From Aphelocoma coerulescens (lineage: Eukaryota > Chordata > Aves > Passeriformes > Corvidae): DNA of 64,000 nt. Positions 20,927-34,844 of the stretch are shown here, one piece after another; within the stretch, counting starts at the first letter, position 1, and each line of letters starts with the position of its first letter. Position numbers and translations under genes: made by a program. The stretch covers positions 11,836,001 to 11,900,000 of the forward strand of contig NC_091017.1 of the NCBI RefSeq assembly GCF_041296385.1, given 5' to 3'. Under the pieces are notes generated by a model, which was not told where the DNA came from, searched no databases, and saw nothing but the letters and a program-made list of their open reading frames with translations.

Positions 20927-22233
20927 AGTGGGGTACATGAAGGCATTGCCATACCTGATCATCCCTTGCCATGCAGAGCCCAGCCTTGCATTGCCTTACA
21001 GACACCTCTGTGTACCTCCCTTGCCCTTCCTATGTCTCCATTGCATGGCCTTGTTCACCAATCTCCCACCTTGACTTTCTTACCCCTTGTTTCCTGGTCT
21101 TGTCTTGCCTGCTTCTCCTATGACTCTCTTGGCCTTGCCTAAGTCTCTCTTGCCTTGCTTTGCAAAGCCAACACTTGCCTTGCCCTGCTACCCCTCTTTC
21201 CCTCGCCTAGTCTACCCACACCTACCCACCTTTGACTGGCCTATCCATCCGATCATCACCTTTTCTGCACCACCCCTCCATGCTCTTGTCTTGCCTTGGC
21301 CTGCCTACCCTTCCCTTGCCTTGCACTGCCTTGCATAACCCTTGCCCTTCTTGACATTTGTGCCCCTTTCCAACATGGCCTTGCTTTCCTTTGCCTACCC
21401 CTCCCAATCCCTGCTTTGCCTACAGATTCCTGGCCTTCTTTTGTCTACCACTCCTTTGCCTTTTGTGGGAACCAACAGCTGGTCTGAAGGCCTCACAGAC
21501 ATTTCCGTTGATACAATCATTTTGTACCCGTGAGAATTGCAGAAGCAAGAAGATAAACAACAGAAAGAAGTTGTAACAGCTGCAAAAGGGACGATACTGG
21601 CTGATGTTTAGCAAAGAATGTGTGTACACTATAGACAACCAATAGTATTGTATTATAGCAAAATAATAGTCCATGCACATGTAGCTAAAAAAGTGCATAA
21701 GAGAAGATGCATAAATAATACAAGTGGTTTTTTGCCATTGCTCGGGGCAGAGAGTGTATGTGTGTCGTGACCGTCTCAACAGCAACAGCCTTGCACTGCC
21801 TTTCATAACCAGCCCCTGCCTACTGCCTCCTTCCCTGGCCTTCCATGTCTTGTCTTCCTCTCCTTTGATTTAACTTGCTTCTCCTATCTCTCCCTTGCTT
21901 GCCTTACTCCACTGACCTTTCTGTGTTCTTGCCTTGACTTGCCTAGCTGTTCCTTGCTTCACATTGCTTTGTGTAAGCATTCCCTGTTTTTATTTGCCTA
22001 CCCCTTTCTTGCCTGGCCTTTCCTTGCCTAGCCTTTCTTGTCTTTGCCTGCCCTCTGCATCACTGGACTTACCTTCCTATGCCCTGCCTTCCCTACAACT
22101 TCTGGGCCTTCTCTTGCCTCGCACTCATTGGCCCTACTTTGCTGCCTGCTCACTGCTCTTGCTTTGCTTTCCCTAACTTTCCCTTGACTTGACTAGAATT
22201 GCCTAAACTTGCTTTGACTGCATTGCCTTGCCT
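20927..22233 (+). repeat. TTGCC-rich pyrimidine tract, unit 2
   Basis: Same length as in unit 1 and no change noticed, unusual for degenerate simple sequence and another sign of recent homogenisation. Confidence 0.9.
21464..21787 (+). mobile_element. Solo LTR-like insert, unit 2
   Basis: Same site and flanks as in unit 1, so the insertion predates unit amplification. Confidence 0.55.
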
Positions 22234-22237
22234 GCAT

Positions 22238-22372
22238 GGAAGAAAAGGCAAGGCAGGGCAAAGCAAGGAAATCATAGGCAGGGCAGGGCAAGGGAGACAT
22301 AGGCAAGAGAGACGTAGCCAAGGAAGGCAAAGCAAGGGTAGGCTAGGAAAAACCAGGCAATGGTACTGAAGG
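22238..22372 (-). repeat. GGCAA purine tract, unit 2
   Basis: No change from unit 1 was noticed. Confidence 0.88.
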
Positions 22373-22426
22373 CAACGCAAGGCCAAGTGACTCATAATGC
22401 CTTTCCTTGGAATGCAAAGGTCTGAA

Positions 22427-23517
22427 TCCCAGTGTTGGTGGAGCAGATGATAAGGTCCCATGGGGAAGTAAACTCAACTGAGACATTTCTCTCCTGGCAC
22501 CTCTTGTGTAGGAGCAATTCTTAGATATATTCAATATTGGCGGTAGCACGCCAGTTCCTCAGAGAGGATGACAATGCTTTTCCATGGGAAGGAAAGCACC
22601 TAGCCCCAGTGTTTCAGGTGCACATAAGAAGCTGCCTAGTGGAGGTAAAGGGCAGCAGCAACTTTCTGTCCTGGCATATTTGGTGTAGAAGCACTGCCTT
22701 GATTTGTACAAGTATGGAGTTGCTACGCCCTATTTTCAAGGCAGTCTCCTGAAAAAGTCAATTTTGGCATGTCGTTTCCACTTCTGAAAGGTGGTCTTCT
22801 GAACTCTTGGCAGTAAGCCAAGACAAGCAGCTATGCTCATCCTTGGTGTGCAGCTGATTTAGACACCAGGGCAGGTAATGTCCAGTAACAGTGTTCTGGC
22901 ACATTGGATGGGAGCAGTTCCTGGATGTTTTCTATTTTGGAGGAGGAGATCCCAGTTCTTCTGAGATGGGCTCATAGTTTCTCTCTTTGGCAAAGAAAGC
23001 AGTTTTGGATCTGCATGTAGGGTGTTCTCAGCGAATTAATGGCTTTTCCTCATGGGCAGTTCTGTGGGCTATAGCTGTTGAACTGTTAGAGAAGGAATGA
23101 AAAAGCCAAGCTGTTGAATAAATTTGCATCCTGCTGACTTTAGCAGCCCCTGATAAAATTCTGTTTGCATCCTGACTCTGTGAGACTGAAGGATTATGAT
23201 GGTACTTAAAGCTGAGGAGGAAAGTGCACATAGAAGAGCATGTGAATTTAATGGCTCTTCCTAGTAGGCAGTTCTCTGGGCTAGAGCTGTTGAACTGTTA
23301 GAGAGGGAATGCAAGAGCCAAGCTTCTGAGCTCTTTTCCCTGCTACCTTTAAAGTATGAGCATTCCCTGGTGCTCTCCTATTTGGATAATAAGTTAGAGT
23401 GGGTTTCACATTCACTTTGAAGAATAGAAACAGCGCCATGTGAACCTGTGCCATCAGCTTTCCTTTCCAACTAAATGTTCCTACTTGCAATCTTGCAATT
23501 CTTACTTGCAATCATGC
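22427..23517 (+). repeat. Degenerate ~200-bp tandem array, unit 2
   Basis: No change from unit 1 was noticed. Confidence 0.65.
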
Positions 23518-24215
23518 AGAGCACCGTGCTTGAGGCTGGTGCATTGAAGAAAATTAAATTAGGGCTGTATCAGTACAAAGGAGAGATTGCCATTTGCAAA
23601 ACCTCGTTTCGCTTAAGTTAGTAATATTGTAAGTGTTAATTGAGTGGTCATTGGTTGCCTATCACCATCCTGATGCACTAATTTCATCAAGTGTAAATAT
23701 TGGTCACAAAAGGTGCCCATTCAGCAACCTGTTGCTGTCTCCACATGGAAGTGTCTTCCGGACGAAATCAAAAGACATTCGAAGAGCCAGGATCCGCAAA
23801 GGAACAAACTATTGCCACATGAATGGTGCTGGGCGCCATGAGGAGCAGTTAACTTTAACCTGCGCGCTGTCAGCACTCAGAAGAACAACCCCAGCATGGC
23901 AGGGGGGACTTGCAAAAGAAGGAAAGGCCCCTCACCTAGCTATAAACCACCCAAAGTGCAGAGCCAAGTTGAAAACACCACTGCTCTCAAATCAACCGTG
24001 TCAGGACAAAAAGATTTCACTGATCTCCCCCTTCCAGGTACAAACTCTTATGTGCACCACACTCAGAGGGCAATGTGAGCTCCCCAGCGCTGTCTTTCAC
24101 TCTCGCAGAGTCCAGATACTAACTTGTGAACATCCTACACAAACATTAGCTCATGAAAGTGCCAGCTTGAGCAAGAACAGCAGACCCTCCCATTGCACCC
24201 CCTTGTCATCCAGAG
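23518..24215. other. Spacer across the unit 2/unit 3 boundary
   Basis: No difference from the first complete spacer was noticed. The open frame is at 23633-24295. Confidence 0.55.
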
Positions 24216-26080
24216 TGCGGCGGTTTGTTGAAAATCATGGACTCGGAAAGACCAATGCAGCAACTGCTTTTCTCTCTCCTACTGCCTTTCCCTGAGCGAG
24301 AGGTAGATGGATGATGTGGACTTAGTGGAACAGAAAGAGTATGACTGTACTTATAAGGGAGGAAAACCCCCCACAGCATACTGTGCTGTGTGCAGTACAC
24401 GCTCTGAAAAGAGACAAAGCTGAATGCTGCCAGCGGGCTTCGGTTCTCAGACTGCTTGCATGGGCAGAGCTGCGGGCTCTTTTAAGGATGGAAACTGGCA
24501 TCTGTGAGTGTAAAGAATGTGACTTTCCACACAGCTTAGAAGAAAGGTGCATAGCCCCAGTGAGAAGTGTGTACGTGAAAGACTGGCAGAAGAAGTCGCA
24601 GTCCAGCAAGGCTGGTATCTTTTTCTTTGTGCCAAATAGGCACCTTGGGAACATGAAAGTACTTGATGGTAGCCAAACTGACAGTGAAGGCACAGAACAC
24701 CGTCGGGTGTGTGCAGTGTACAGACGCAATGTAAAAGCCCTGAGTACCATTTGACTGCAGTCATAGTGCAAGTTTGCAACTGTACCATGCAAGGCCAGTG
24801 AAAGCTTCCTGTGCGGCCACATTTTCGTATTGGAGCTCGCTAGCTGGAAGTGATTCGGTTTGTCTGCAGTATCCGCTCGACTGAATGTGATGTGTCACTG
24901 GAAAGAAAAGTACAGACCAGCAGTGCGTTTGATATGGTTCAGGGGCTGCAAAGGGAATGTACAGGCCACCTCTGGGATTTTGGTCTTTGTGCATTCCCAT
25001 GGCAGCAGTTCCTGGATGTTTTTGTTCTACAGTTTAGGCTCAGTGAGAGAGAAAAAATGCGAGAGCACGCATAGCAGAGCCACAGGGAGAATTGCTGAGG
25101 TATGAGTTGCGTGCTGTTCAGATACTGCCGTACCAAAGGCCTACCTAAACACTGCTGCTGATCTAGCATGTCTTTCTGTAGCAAGACTTGTTGGTACTGC
25201 AAAACAGAAGATGCGTGAGGTCAAATGAATCTGGACAGAAAATTTCAGACGAGCAGCCTATGAGTGCATGATTGAAACAGTAAATTTAGGTGACAGAATA
25301 GATCGTGGCATCGATTTGCGTAGTGTTAATATTCTCTGAAGGGAATGCAAAAAGCCAAGATGTGTTTTCCATTCTAGCTGTTCCTGACAAAAACTGAGGA
25401 ATAAAACTTTCGTTCTAGATGGAATGTAACATTCAGTTCCCAGGATTTTGCACTCCAAAGTTCAACAAAAGAGTTTCCACAAGAATCTTGAGAAGAAGCA
25501 CAATCACTTCCACCTAGAGCTGGAAGAGGAAGAGGCAGCGGCACAAGCAAGTGCCCTTGAGCGTCCTCCTTCCGAATGCTAGAACGTCAATTCAGCAGGC
25601 AGGAGTGCAGCAGCCACCCTTCGTCTTGCAAGCCCATACGACGCGCACACCAGCCCGGTGCTCTGCGGCTTCGTCCTTCGCCTTTTCGAGCACGCCGTAC
25701 CTTCATTCTCCCGGAGGCGAACAGCGGTCTGCTTCTCGCACGGAACGCTGTGTCGGCAGCCAAGCGCTCCAGTGCACTGCTTCTGCCCAAACACGCCTGG
25801 GCCCTGCACCTCTCCTTCCCAGCGCTACGTAGCAGCACAATCTGTCCCTCTTGCGATCCCAAGCTAAGCGGAAAGCTTCTCGGCTACGTCTCCCGCAGAG
25901 AGCTGTGCCAGGACAATAAGCTTGCAAGCACTTTGCTCCTGACACTAGTGGCAACAGGGATTCGCACCACCTTCCAGGAGCAGTCCTCTTGCCTTTTACA
26001 AGGTGCAAAAGCGCCCCCTCTGTGGCGGTGCTGTCTGCCCGGTCTTTCTCGGCTCGAAGCACCACGAGGCACACAAGACT
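24216..26080 (+). repeat. 5' diverged module block, unit 3
   Basis: No change from unit 2 was noticed when read in parallel. Confidence 0.7.
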
Positions 26081-27066
26081 CTCTCGCAAGGACCGAAATT
26101 CCCGATAGGCGTCTCTGCGCTTTCTGCAATGCTGCACGCACAAGCCCGGTGCTCTGAGGCTTCGTTCTTCGCCTTTCGTTGTCTGGGCAGAAGAGAAGCC
26201 GAGCGAGGCCATTGTGCTTTGCCGCTTGTCAGTGTGCTGTGCACGGTTTTTCCGCAGCTCGAGCTAGCGGGAGACCCCTTCGGTTTCGCGGCGTCCACAC
26301 TACCCATGGTAGCTCTCGCTCAGCGAAACTTGAAGGGGAGAAGCACTTGCTGGATGAGTCTTTCAGTGTGCAGGACTTTGAAAACACAGCAGCGCAATCG
26401 GGGCCACGAGAACGACCGCTGAGAAGTCGCTCTCGCACAGAGAACCGTGCCAGGATGACGAGCTCGCCCAGCATTTGCCCCTGACACTTGGGGAACTCGT
26501 AGCTGCCAGTGCCTTCCAGGGGCAGTCTGCTTTCTGTCATAACCTGCATAGGGCCCGTCAGATGGTGGTGCTGTCTGCCTTCTCCTTCTCGGCCAGAGTG
26601 TACTCTGGTGCACACTGCAGTCTGGCAAGGAGCAAAGATCTTCGGTAGACATCTCGCACAGGAGAAAGTTGCCAAGAAAGAACCACGTTCTTCATCAGCC
26701 CTCCTCATGTCCCGATTGGGGTGCTGCCTTCAAAGCCTTGCACGTTGAAAGACTTCTCCAGCAAGTGCTTCTCCCCTTCAAGTTTCGCTGAGTGAGAGCT
26801 GCATGGGCAGCGTGGACTCAGCGAAACCGAAAGGGTGTCGCTGTAGCTCGAGCTGAGCAAAGAAACCGTGCACGGTGCACCGTTGGTGGGTGCAGCATGC
26901 ACGCGGAAAAGCAGCAAAGTTCACTGCCATCGCTGGCCTTCTCTTCAGTCCAGACCACTTAAGGCAAACAATTTAGCTGCAGAGCACTGGGCTTGCGTGT
27001 GCAGTGCACCAAATTGCCCAAGACCAGCAAGGGCTCGTTCACAAGCAGAGTCGGCTGAGAGCATTC
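26081..27066. repeat. Imperfect palindrome, unit 3
   Basis: It keeps the perfect 36-bp inverted match (26319-26354 against 26757-26792). Confidence 0.8.
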
Positions 27067-27898
27067 TTGCTTGCTCCAGAAAGGAAGCCGCAGCTATAGT
27101 GCTTCATCCCACAGCGTGGACATAGGCACTTTCCTAGTTGTTCAGCCTTGCAGAGTCCCTGCAACTAGAGCTCAGCCAGGAGCAGGCGTCAAAGCAGAAG
27201 GCTTTCCTAAAGCACGCCTCTCCAACCAGCCTTCGGAAATCGCAAATGACACTGTGGCTCTGTGCCTTTCTTCTAAGACAGACGCCCACCTTGCTTTCAC
27301 TCTCGCAGCTCCCTTGGCAGCCTCCAGCAGCTGCTTTCCTGGAGAACGGCCCGAGAAGTAGAAGCCAGGGCTGGGCTGCACCTTCGCCTTCCGCACGTAA
27401 GCGGCACCAGACTCACCGGTGCGCTCTGTTCTTCCCTCCTCCGCTGCATGCTACTACCATCGTGTTCTCGGAAAGACGGAGACTGAAGGGAAGCGCAAAT
27501 GCTTCCACAGAGAGCTACAAGAGGAATAGGCAGCAGCAGCACAGGAAAGTGCCGTGGAACTTCCTCCTTCCCAAGGCTATAACGTCAATTCAGCAGGCAG
27601 GAGAGTGGCAGCCACGCTCGTCTTGCAGCCCGTACAACGAGCACGCGAGCCCGGCGCTCCGCGGCTTCGTTCTTCGCCTTTTCGAGCACGCCGTACCTTC
27701 GTTCCCCCGGAGGCGGACGGTCTTCTGCTTCTCGCCCGGAACACTGTGCTCGGCAGTGCAGCGCTTTCTGCGGCAAGCTGCAAAGCGCCCGTCAGATGGC
27801 GATGCTGTCTGCCCGCTCCTCGGCTCGAGTGTACTCCGGCGCACGCTGCCGTCTCGCAAGGAGCAAAGAGCTTCGGTAGACATCTCGCACAGGAGAAA
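26668..27898 (+). repeat. 1.23-kb monomer, unit 3 copy 1 (type a)
   Basis: Length 1231 bp, CTTCAAG variant, GGAAAGT and TGCTCGG. Confidence 0.93.
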
Positions 27899-29130
27899 GT
27901 TGCCAAGAAAGAACCACGTTCTTCATCAGCCCTCCTCATGTCCCGATTGGGGTGCTGCCTTCAAAGCCTTGCACATTGAAAGACTTCTCCAGCAAGTGCT
28001 TCTCCCCTGGCGCACTTCGCTGAGTGAGAGCTGCATGGGCAGCGTGGACTCAGCGAAACCGAAAGGGTGTCGCTGTAGCTCGAGCTGAGCAAAGAAACCG
28101 TGCACGGTGCACCGTTGGTGGGTGCAGCATGCACGCGGAAAAGCAGCAAAGTTCACTGCCATCGCTGGCCTTCTCTTCAGTCCAGACCACTTAAGGCAAA
28201 CAATTTAGCTGCAGAGCACTGGGCTTGCGTGTGCAGTGCACCAAATTGCCCAAGACCAGCAAGGGCTCGTTCACAAGCAGAGTCGGCTGAGAGCATTCTT
28301 GCTTGCTCCAGAAAGGAAGCCGCAGCTATAGTGCTTCATCCCACAGCGTGGACATAGGCACTTTCCTAGTTGTTCAGCCTTGCAGAGTCCCTGCAACTAG
28401 AGCTCAGCCAGGAGCAGGCGTCAAAGCAGAAGGCTTTCCTAAAGCACGCCTCTCCAACCAGCCTTCGGAAATCGCAAATGACACTGTGGCTCTGTGCCTT
28501 TCTTCTAAGACAGACGCCCACCTTGCTTTCACTCTCGCAGCTCCCTTGGCAGCCTCCAGCAGCTGCTTTCCTGGAGAACGGCCCGAGAAGTAGAAGCCAG
28601 GGCTGGGCTGCACCTTCGCCTTCCGCACGTAAGCGGCACCAGACTCACCGGTGCGCTCTGTTCTTCCCTCCTCCGCTGCATGCTACTACCATCGTGTTCT
28701 CGGAAAGACGGAGACTGAAGGGAAGCGCAAATGCTTCCACAGAGAGCTACAAGAGGAATAGGCAGCAGCAGCACAGGAAAGTGCCGTGGAACTTCCTCCT
28801 TCCCAAGGCTATAACGTCAATTCAGCAGGCAGGAGAGTGGCAGCCACGCTCGTCTTGCAGCCCGTACAACGAGCACGCGAGCCCGGCGCTCCGCGGCTTC
28901 GTTCTTCGCCTTTTCGAGCACGCCGTACCTTCGTTCCCCCGGAGGCGGACGGTCTTCTGCTTCTCGCCCGGAACACTGTGCCCGGCAGTGCAGCGCTTTC
29001 TGCGGCAAGCTGCAAAGCGCCCGTCAGATGGCGATGCTGTCTGCCCGCTCCTCGGCTCGAGTGTACTCCGGCGCACGCTGCCGTCTCGCAAGGAGCAAAG
29101 AGCTTCGGTAGACATCTCGCACAGGAGAAA
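27899..29130 (+). repeat. 1.23-kb monomer, unit 3 copy 2 (type c)
   Basis: GGAAAGT with TGCCCGG, followed by the diverged stub. Confidence 0.93.
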
Positions 29131-29319
29131 GGTGCCAGGACGACACCACATTCCTCCTCACCCCTTCTCGTGGCCCACATTGTGGTGCTGCCTTCAAAGC
29201 CGTGCGCATTGAAAGACTCTTCCAGCAAGTGCTTCTCCCCTGGCACACTTCGCTCAGCGACAGCTACGTGGGCAGCGTGGACTCAGCGAAACTGAAAGGG
29301 TGTCCTTGTAGCTCGAGCT

Positions 29320-29974
29320 TGTTGGAGAGGATGAAAGTTTGGTAAGAAAGTTTCACAGCTATGTAAGCTTGACAGAAAGATCTCTGAATGTAGAAACTTA
29401 GCATGAGGTAGAAATGGAAACGAGTTTTGATAGAGAGTAAAAGGTGTTTTGCTGAAACACTGATCACTGAATAACTGAGAAGGCAAAGGTTGGAGATTGA
29501 GTTGGAAGGAGATGTTTTTTATTAGGACACCGGTATGTGAGTACAAACAAGCACATGTTTTTCACCAAGTAAATAAGTCTCAAGAAGGCCATAAGGAAAT
29601 AGAAAACATGTTTTTACCAAAAAGAGAGCTATCGCAGGCAAACAAGAAATGTCGATGTAGCAAGAAGAAGAGAGGTCTGAGAATTTTCCACTGTAAGCTT
29701 AAATTGTAACATACTTACTCTTGTGATTGGATAAGAATGACTATAATATGGTAATGGTAGTAGTCATGATAGGCTACAGGCAAATGTAAAGGTATTGTTG
29801 TATGGTGCTTATTGGTTGCTATGTATTGAGATACTCAGCAAAGAAAAATACATAATGCTTTCTAACTTGAACAGAAAGCGGCTCCAGGTATGCCTACCAG
29901 CTGTAGCTGACAGCTGTAGGGCTGGCTCTGGATACCCACTCCCTGAAATGCTGTAACTTCGCCTATGCAATACA
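29320..29974. mobile_element. Probable LTR-derived insert, unit 3
   Basis: No difference from the unit 1 copy was noticed. Confidence 0.45.
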
Positions 29975-30026
29975 CAGCTTTCAAGAGAGCCGCCTGAAGT
30001 CCAGACACCCTTCGCGAGCCTTTCTC

Positions 30027-32051
30027 CTATAGAGCTGTGGAAAGAAATCGTGCACGCTACACCGAGGGTGCGTGCAGCATGCACGAGCAAAAGCGGCAAA
30101 GTTCAGTGCCCTCGCTGGGCTTCCCTTCCGTGCGGATAACGTGAGGCGAAAAATGAAGCCGCAGAGCACCGGGCTTGCAGGTGCAGTGCACCGAGTTGCA
30201 GAAGTCCAGCAGGCTCGTTCACAAGCCAAGCCGGCTGAGGGAGTCCTCGCGTCTCCAAAAGGGAACGCGGAGCCGTAGCACTTCATCCCACAGCGTGGAC
30301 ATAGGCACTTCCCTAGTCGTTCAGCCTTGCAGAGTCCCTGCAGCTAGAGCTCACCCAGGAGCAGGCGTCAAAGCAGAAGGCCCTCCTAAAGCACCCTTTC
30401 TCCAAGCAGCCTCCTGAAAGGGCGCATCACAGTGCGGCTCTGCGCCTTTCTTCTAAGACAGACGCCCGCTATACTTTCGTGCTCGCAGCTCCCTTGGCAG
30501 CCTCCAGCAGCTACTCTCCTGGAGAACGGCCGTAGACGTCAAAGCCAGTGCTGGGCTGCACCTCCGCCCTCCCCAGGTAAGCAACAGCGAACTCACCGGT
30601 GCACTCTGTACTTCCCTCCTCCGCTTGCATCCTACATGCATTCGTGTTCTCCGAAACTCAGAGACTGAAGGGAAGGGCAATTGCTTCCCCAGATAGCTGC
30701 AAGGGCACTAGGCAGCAGCAGCACAAATTTCACATGACCTGATGCACTGTAGAGATATTACCCTGTTACCCCTCCTTTCTCCTCGTCCTCGACCAATTGT
30801 GGTGGGATGTCGAAAGGCTTGGCCAGCGAAAAGCTCATCCAGCAAGGGCGTCTCTCTTGACGCATTTCCCTGACCGAGAGCTACACAGATGGTCTGGACA
30901 CTGTAAAACAGCAAGAAAATAATTCTATGTCCAGCTGAGGAAAATCCGTGCACAGAAAAATGTAGATGCCTGCAGTAAACAATCTGAAGAGCGGCAAAGC
31001 TCCAAGCCATCGCTGCGCTTCAGTCCTGTCCGGACCACAGAAGGCGAAGAACGAAGCAGCTGGGCACCGGCTTCATGGACTCAGTGGCGCGACTTGCAAA
31101 CGTCCAGCCAAGAGCTGCTTCAACAAGCAGATTCAGCCGAGAATGCTCTGCCTGCACTTTCCCTCGCAGCGCTAGGCAGCACCACGTTCTGTTTGCGTGG
31201 CAGCCTGATTCTTAACGGAAAGATTCTCAATGCCTGTGTCTGGCACAGAGAACGGTTTTAGGTCAGCAAGCTCACCCGGCGCTTACCCTCGACGCGTGCA
31301 AACCTGTATTTGCACCGCATTCCAGTGGCAGCCCTCTTTCCTTTCCAGCCGGCACAGCGCCGTCAGATCGCGGTGCTCTCTGCACCTGCCTTCTCGCTTC
31401 CAAGTGCCACCGCGCACATTACAGCCTTGCAGGGAGCGAAGAGGCGGAGAGGCGTCTCGCAAAGAAGAACGTGCCGGGACGAAAAGGTGCTCTTTCCTTT
31501 CTCCTCCTCCTTTGCCCGAATGGTGGTGCTGTGTTGAAAGGCTTGGCCAGCGAAAAGCTCATCCAGCAAGTGTTTCTCTCCTGACGCCTTTCGCTGAGCG
31601 AGAGAGCTACACGGACACTTTCGACTCGGGGAAACAGCAAGAGAATGACTGTACGTCGAGCTGAGGAAAAGCCGTGCACAGCAGCCTGTGGCTGCGTGCA
31701 GTGTTCACGCTGAAGAGCGGCAAAGCTCCAAGCCATCGCTGCGCTTCAGTCCTGTCCGGACCACAGAAGGCGAAGAACGAAGCAGCTGGGCACCGGCTTC
31801 ATGGGCTCAGTGGAGCGACTTGCAAATGTCCAGCCAAGAGCTGCTTCAACAAGCAGATTCAGCTGAGAATGCTCTGCCTGCTTCAACAAAGTAAGGCGCA
31901 GCCCTTGCACTGCAGCACACTGCCTGGCCAGAAACAGGTTCTTACACCTTCAGTGCTGCCGAGCCCACGCAGCTTGAGCACACCCAGAAGGACGCGTCCA
32001 GAAAGAAGGCGTTCTTCGAGTGCCTTGTCCTTCCTTGTTCTGTCTTTCATC
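30027..32051 (+). repeat. 3' diverged module block, unit 3
   Basis: No change from unit 2 was noticed. Confidence 0.75.
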
Positions 32052-32253
32052 TGCACCTGAAACAGTGGGTCTACGTGTTTTCCTTCCCAGGGAAAAGAAC
32101 TTTCATTCTTGTCCAGGAGTCTATGGCTAAAATGGTGATTGCATGTCCCATATCCAATACAACCAAGGATTACTCCCGGAGGAAAGCTGCCAGGACAGAT
32201 GGGTCTTGCTGGCTTTGACCACCCCTGGGCCACCTCTCATATTCTCCTGAAAC

Positions 32254-33560
32254 AGTGGGGTACATGAAGGCATTGCCATACCTGATCATCCCTTGCCATG
32301 CAGAGCCCAGCCTTGCATTGCCTTACAGACACCTCTGTGTACCTCCCTTGCCCTTCCTATGTCTCCATTGCATGGCCTTGTTCACCAATCTCCCACCTTG
32401 ACTTTCTTACCCCTTGTTTCCTGGTCTTGTCTTGCCTGCTTCTCCTATGACTCTCTTGGCCTTGCCTAAGTCTCTCTTGCCTTGCTTTGCAAAGCCAACA
32501 CTTGCCTTGCCCTGCTACCCCTCTTTCCCTCGCCTAGTCTACCCACACCTACCCACCTTTGACTGGCCTATCCATCCGATCATCACCTTTTCTGCACCAC
32601 CCCTCCATGCTCTTGTCTTGCCTTGGCCTGCCTACCCTTCCCTTGCCTTGCACTGCCTTGCATAACCCTTGCCCTTCTTGACATTTGTGCCCCTTTCCAA
32701 CATGGCCTTGCTTTCCTTTGCCTACCCCTCCCAATCCCTGCTTTGCCTACAGATTCCTGGCCTTCTTTTGTCTACCACTCCTTTGCCTTTTGTGGGAACC
32801 AACAGCTGGTCTGAAGGCCTCACAGACATTTCCGTTGATACAATCATTTTGTACCCGTGAGAATTGCAGAAGCAAGAAGATAAACAACAGAAAGAAGTTG
32901 TAACAGCTGCAAAAGGGACGATACTGGCTGATGTTTAGCAAAGAATGTGTGTACACTATAGACAACCAATAGTATTGTATTATAGCAAAATAATAGTCCA
33001 TGCACATGTAGCTAAAAAAGTGCATAAGAGAAGATGCATAAATAATACAAGTGGTTTTTTGCCATTGCTCGGGGCAGAGAGTGTATGTGTGTCGTGACCG
33101 TCTCAACAGCAACAGCCTTGCACTGCCTTTCATAACCAGCCCCTGCCTACTGCCTCCTTCCCTGGCCTTCCATGTCTTGTCTTCCTCTCCTTTGATTTAA
33201 CTTGCTTCTCCTATCTCTCCCTTGCTTGCCTTACTCCACTGACCTTTCTGTGTTCTTGCCTTGACTTGCCTAGCTGTTCCTTGCTTCACATTGCTTTGTG
33301 TAAGCATTCCCTGTTTTTATTTGCCTACCCCTTTCTTGCCTGGCCTTTCCTTGCCTAGCCTTTCTTGTCTTTGCCTGCCCTCTGCATCACTGGACTTACC
33401 TTCCTATGCCCTGCCTTCCCTACAACTTCTGGGCCTTCTCTTGCCTCGCACTCATTGGCCCTACTTTGCTGCCTGCTCACTGCTCTTGCTTTGCTTTCCC
33501 TAACTTTCCCTTGACTTGACTAGAATTGCCTAAACTTGCTTTGACTGCATTGCCTTGCCT
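32254..33560 (+). repeat. TTGCC-rich pyrimidine tract, unit 3
   Basis: Same length as in unit 1 and no change noticed. Confidence 0.9.
32791..33114 (+). mobile_element. Solo LTR-like insert, unit 3
   Basis: No change from the unit 1 copy was noticed. Confidence 0.55.
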
Positions 33561-33564
33561 GCAT

Positions 33565-33699
33565 GGAAGAAAAGGCAAGGCAGGGCAAAGCAAGGAAATC
33601 ATAGGCAGGGCAGGGCAAGGGAGACATAGGCAAGAGAGACGTAGCCAAGGAAGGCAAAGCAAGGGTAGGCTAGGAAAAACCAGGCAATGGTACTGAAGG
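33565..33699 (-). repeat. GGCAA purine tract, unit 3
   Basis: No change from unit 1 was noticed. Confidence 0.88.
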
Positions 33700-33753
33700 C
33701 AACGCAAGGCCAAGTGACTCATAATGCCTTTCCTTGGAATGCAAAGGTCTGAA

Positions 33754-34844
33754 TCCCAGTGTTGGTGGAGCAGATGATAAGGTCCCATGGGGAAGTAAAC
33801 TCAACTGAGACATTTCTCTCCTGGCACCTCTTGTGTAGGAGCAATTCTTAGATATATTCAATATTGGCGGTAGCACGCCAGTTCCTCAGAGAGGATGACA
33901 ATGCTTTTCCATGGGAAGGAAAGCACCTAGCCCCAGTGTTTCAGGTGCACATAAGAAGCTGCCTAGTGGAGGTAAAGGGTAGCAGCAACTTTCTGTCCTG
34001 GCATATTTGGTGTAGAAGCACTGCCTTGATTTGTACAAGTATGGAGTTGCTACGCCCTATTTTCAAGGCAGTCTCCTGAAAAAGTCAATTTTGGCATGTC
34101 GTTTCCACTTCTGAAAGGTGGTCTTCTGAACTCTTGGCAGTAAGCCAAGACAAGCAGCTATGCTCATCCTTGGTGTGCAGCTGATTTAGACACCAGGGCA
34201 GGTAATGTCCAGTAACAGTGTTCTGGCACATTGGATGGGAGCAGTTCCTGGATGTTTTCTATTTTGGAGGAGGAGATCCCAGTTCTTCTGAGATGGGCTC
34301 ATAGTTTCTCTCTTTGGCAAAGAAAGCAGTTTTGGATCTGCATGTAGGGTGTTCTCAGCGAATTAATGGCTTTTCCTCATGGGCAGTTCTGTGGGCTATA
34401 GCTGTTGAACTGTTAGAGAAGGAATGAAAAAGCCAAGCTGTTGAATAAATTTGCATCCTGCTGACTTTAGCAGCCCCTGATAAAATTCTGTTTGCATCCT
34501 GACTCTGTGAGACTGAAGGATTATGATGGTACTTAAAGCTGAGGAGGAAAGTGCACATAGAAGAGCATGTGAATTTAATGGCTCTTCCTAGTAGGCAGTT
34601 CTCTGGGCTAGAGCTGTTGAACTGTTAGAGAGGGAATGCAAGAGCCAAGCTTCTGAGCTCTTTTCCCTGCTACCTTTAAAGTATGAGCATTCCCTGGTGC
34701 TCTCCTATTTGGATAATAAGTTAGAGTGGGTTTCACATTCACTTTGAAGAATAGAAACAGCGCCATGTGAACCTGTGCCATCAGCTTTCCTTTCCAACTA
34801 AATGTTCCTACTTGCAATCTTGCAATTCTTACTTGCAATCATGC
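33754..34844 (+). repeat. Degenerate ~200-bp tandem array, unit 3
   Basis: T at 33980 in place of C. Confidence 0.65.

Larger units (their letters stand above)
12560..23886 (+). repeat. Macrosatellite unit 2 (two monomers)
   Basis: Length 11327 bp. Both monomers carry the same diagnostic bases (GGAAAGT and TGCTCGG), although the second ends like the terminal monomer of other units. This suggests conversion of the second monomer by the first. Confidence 0.95.
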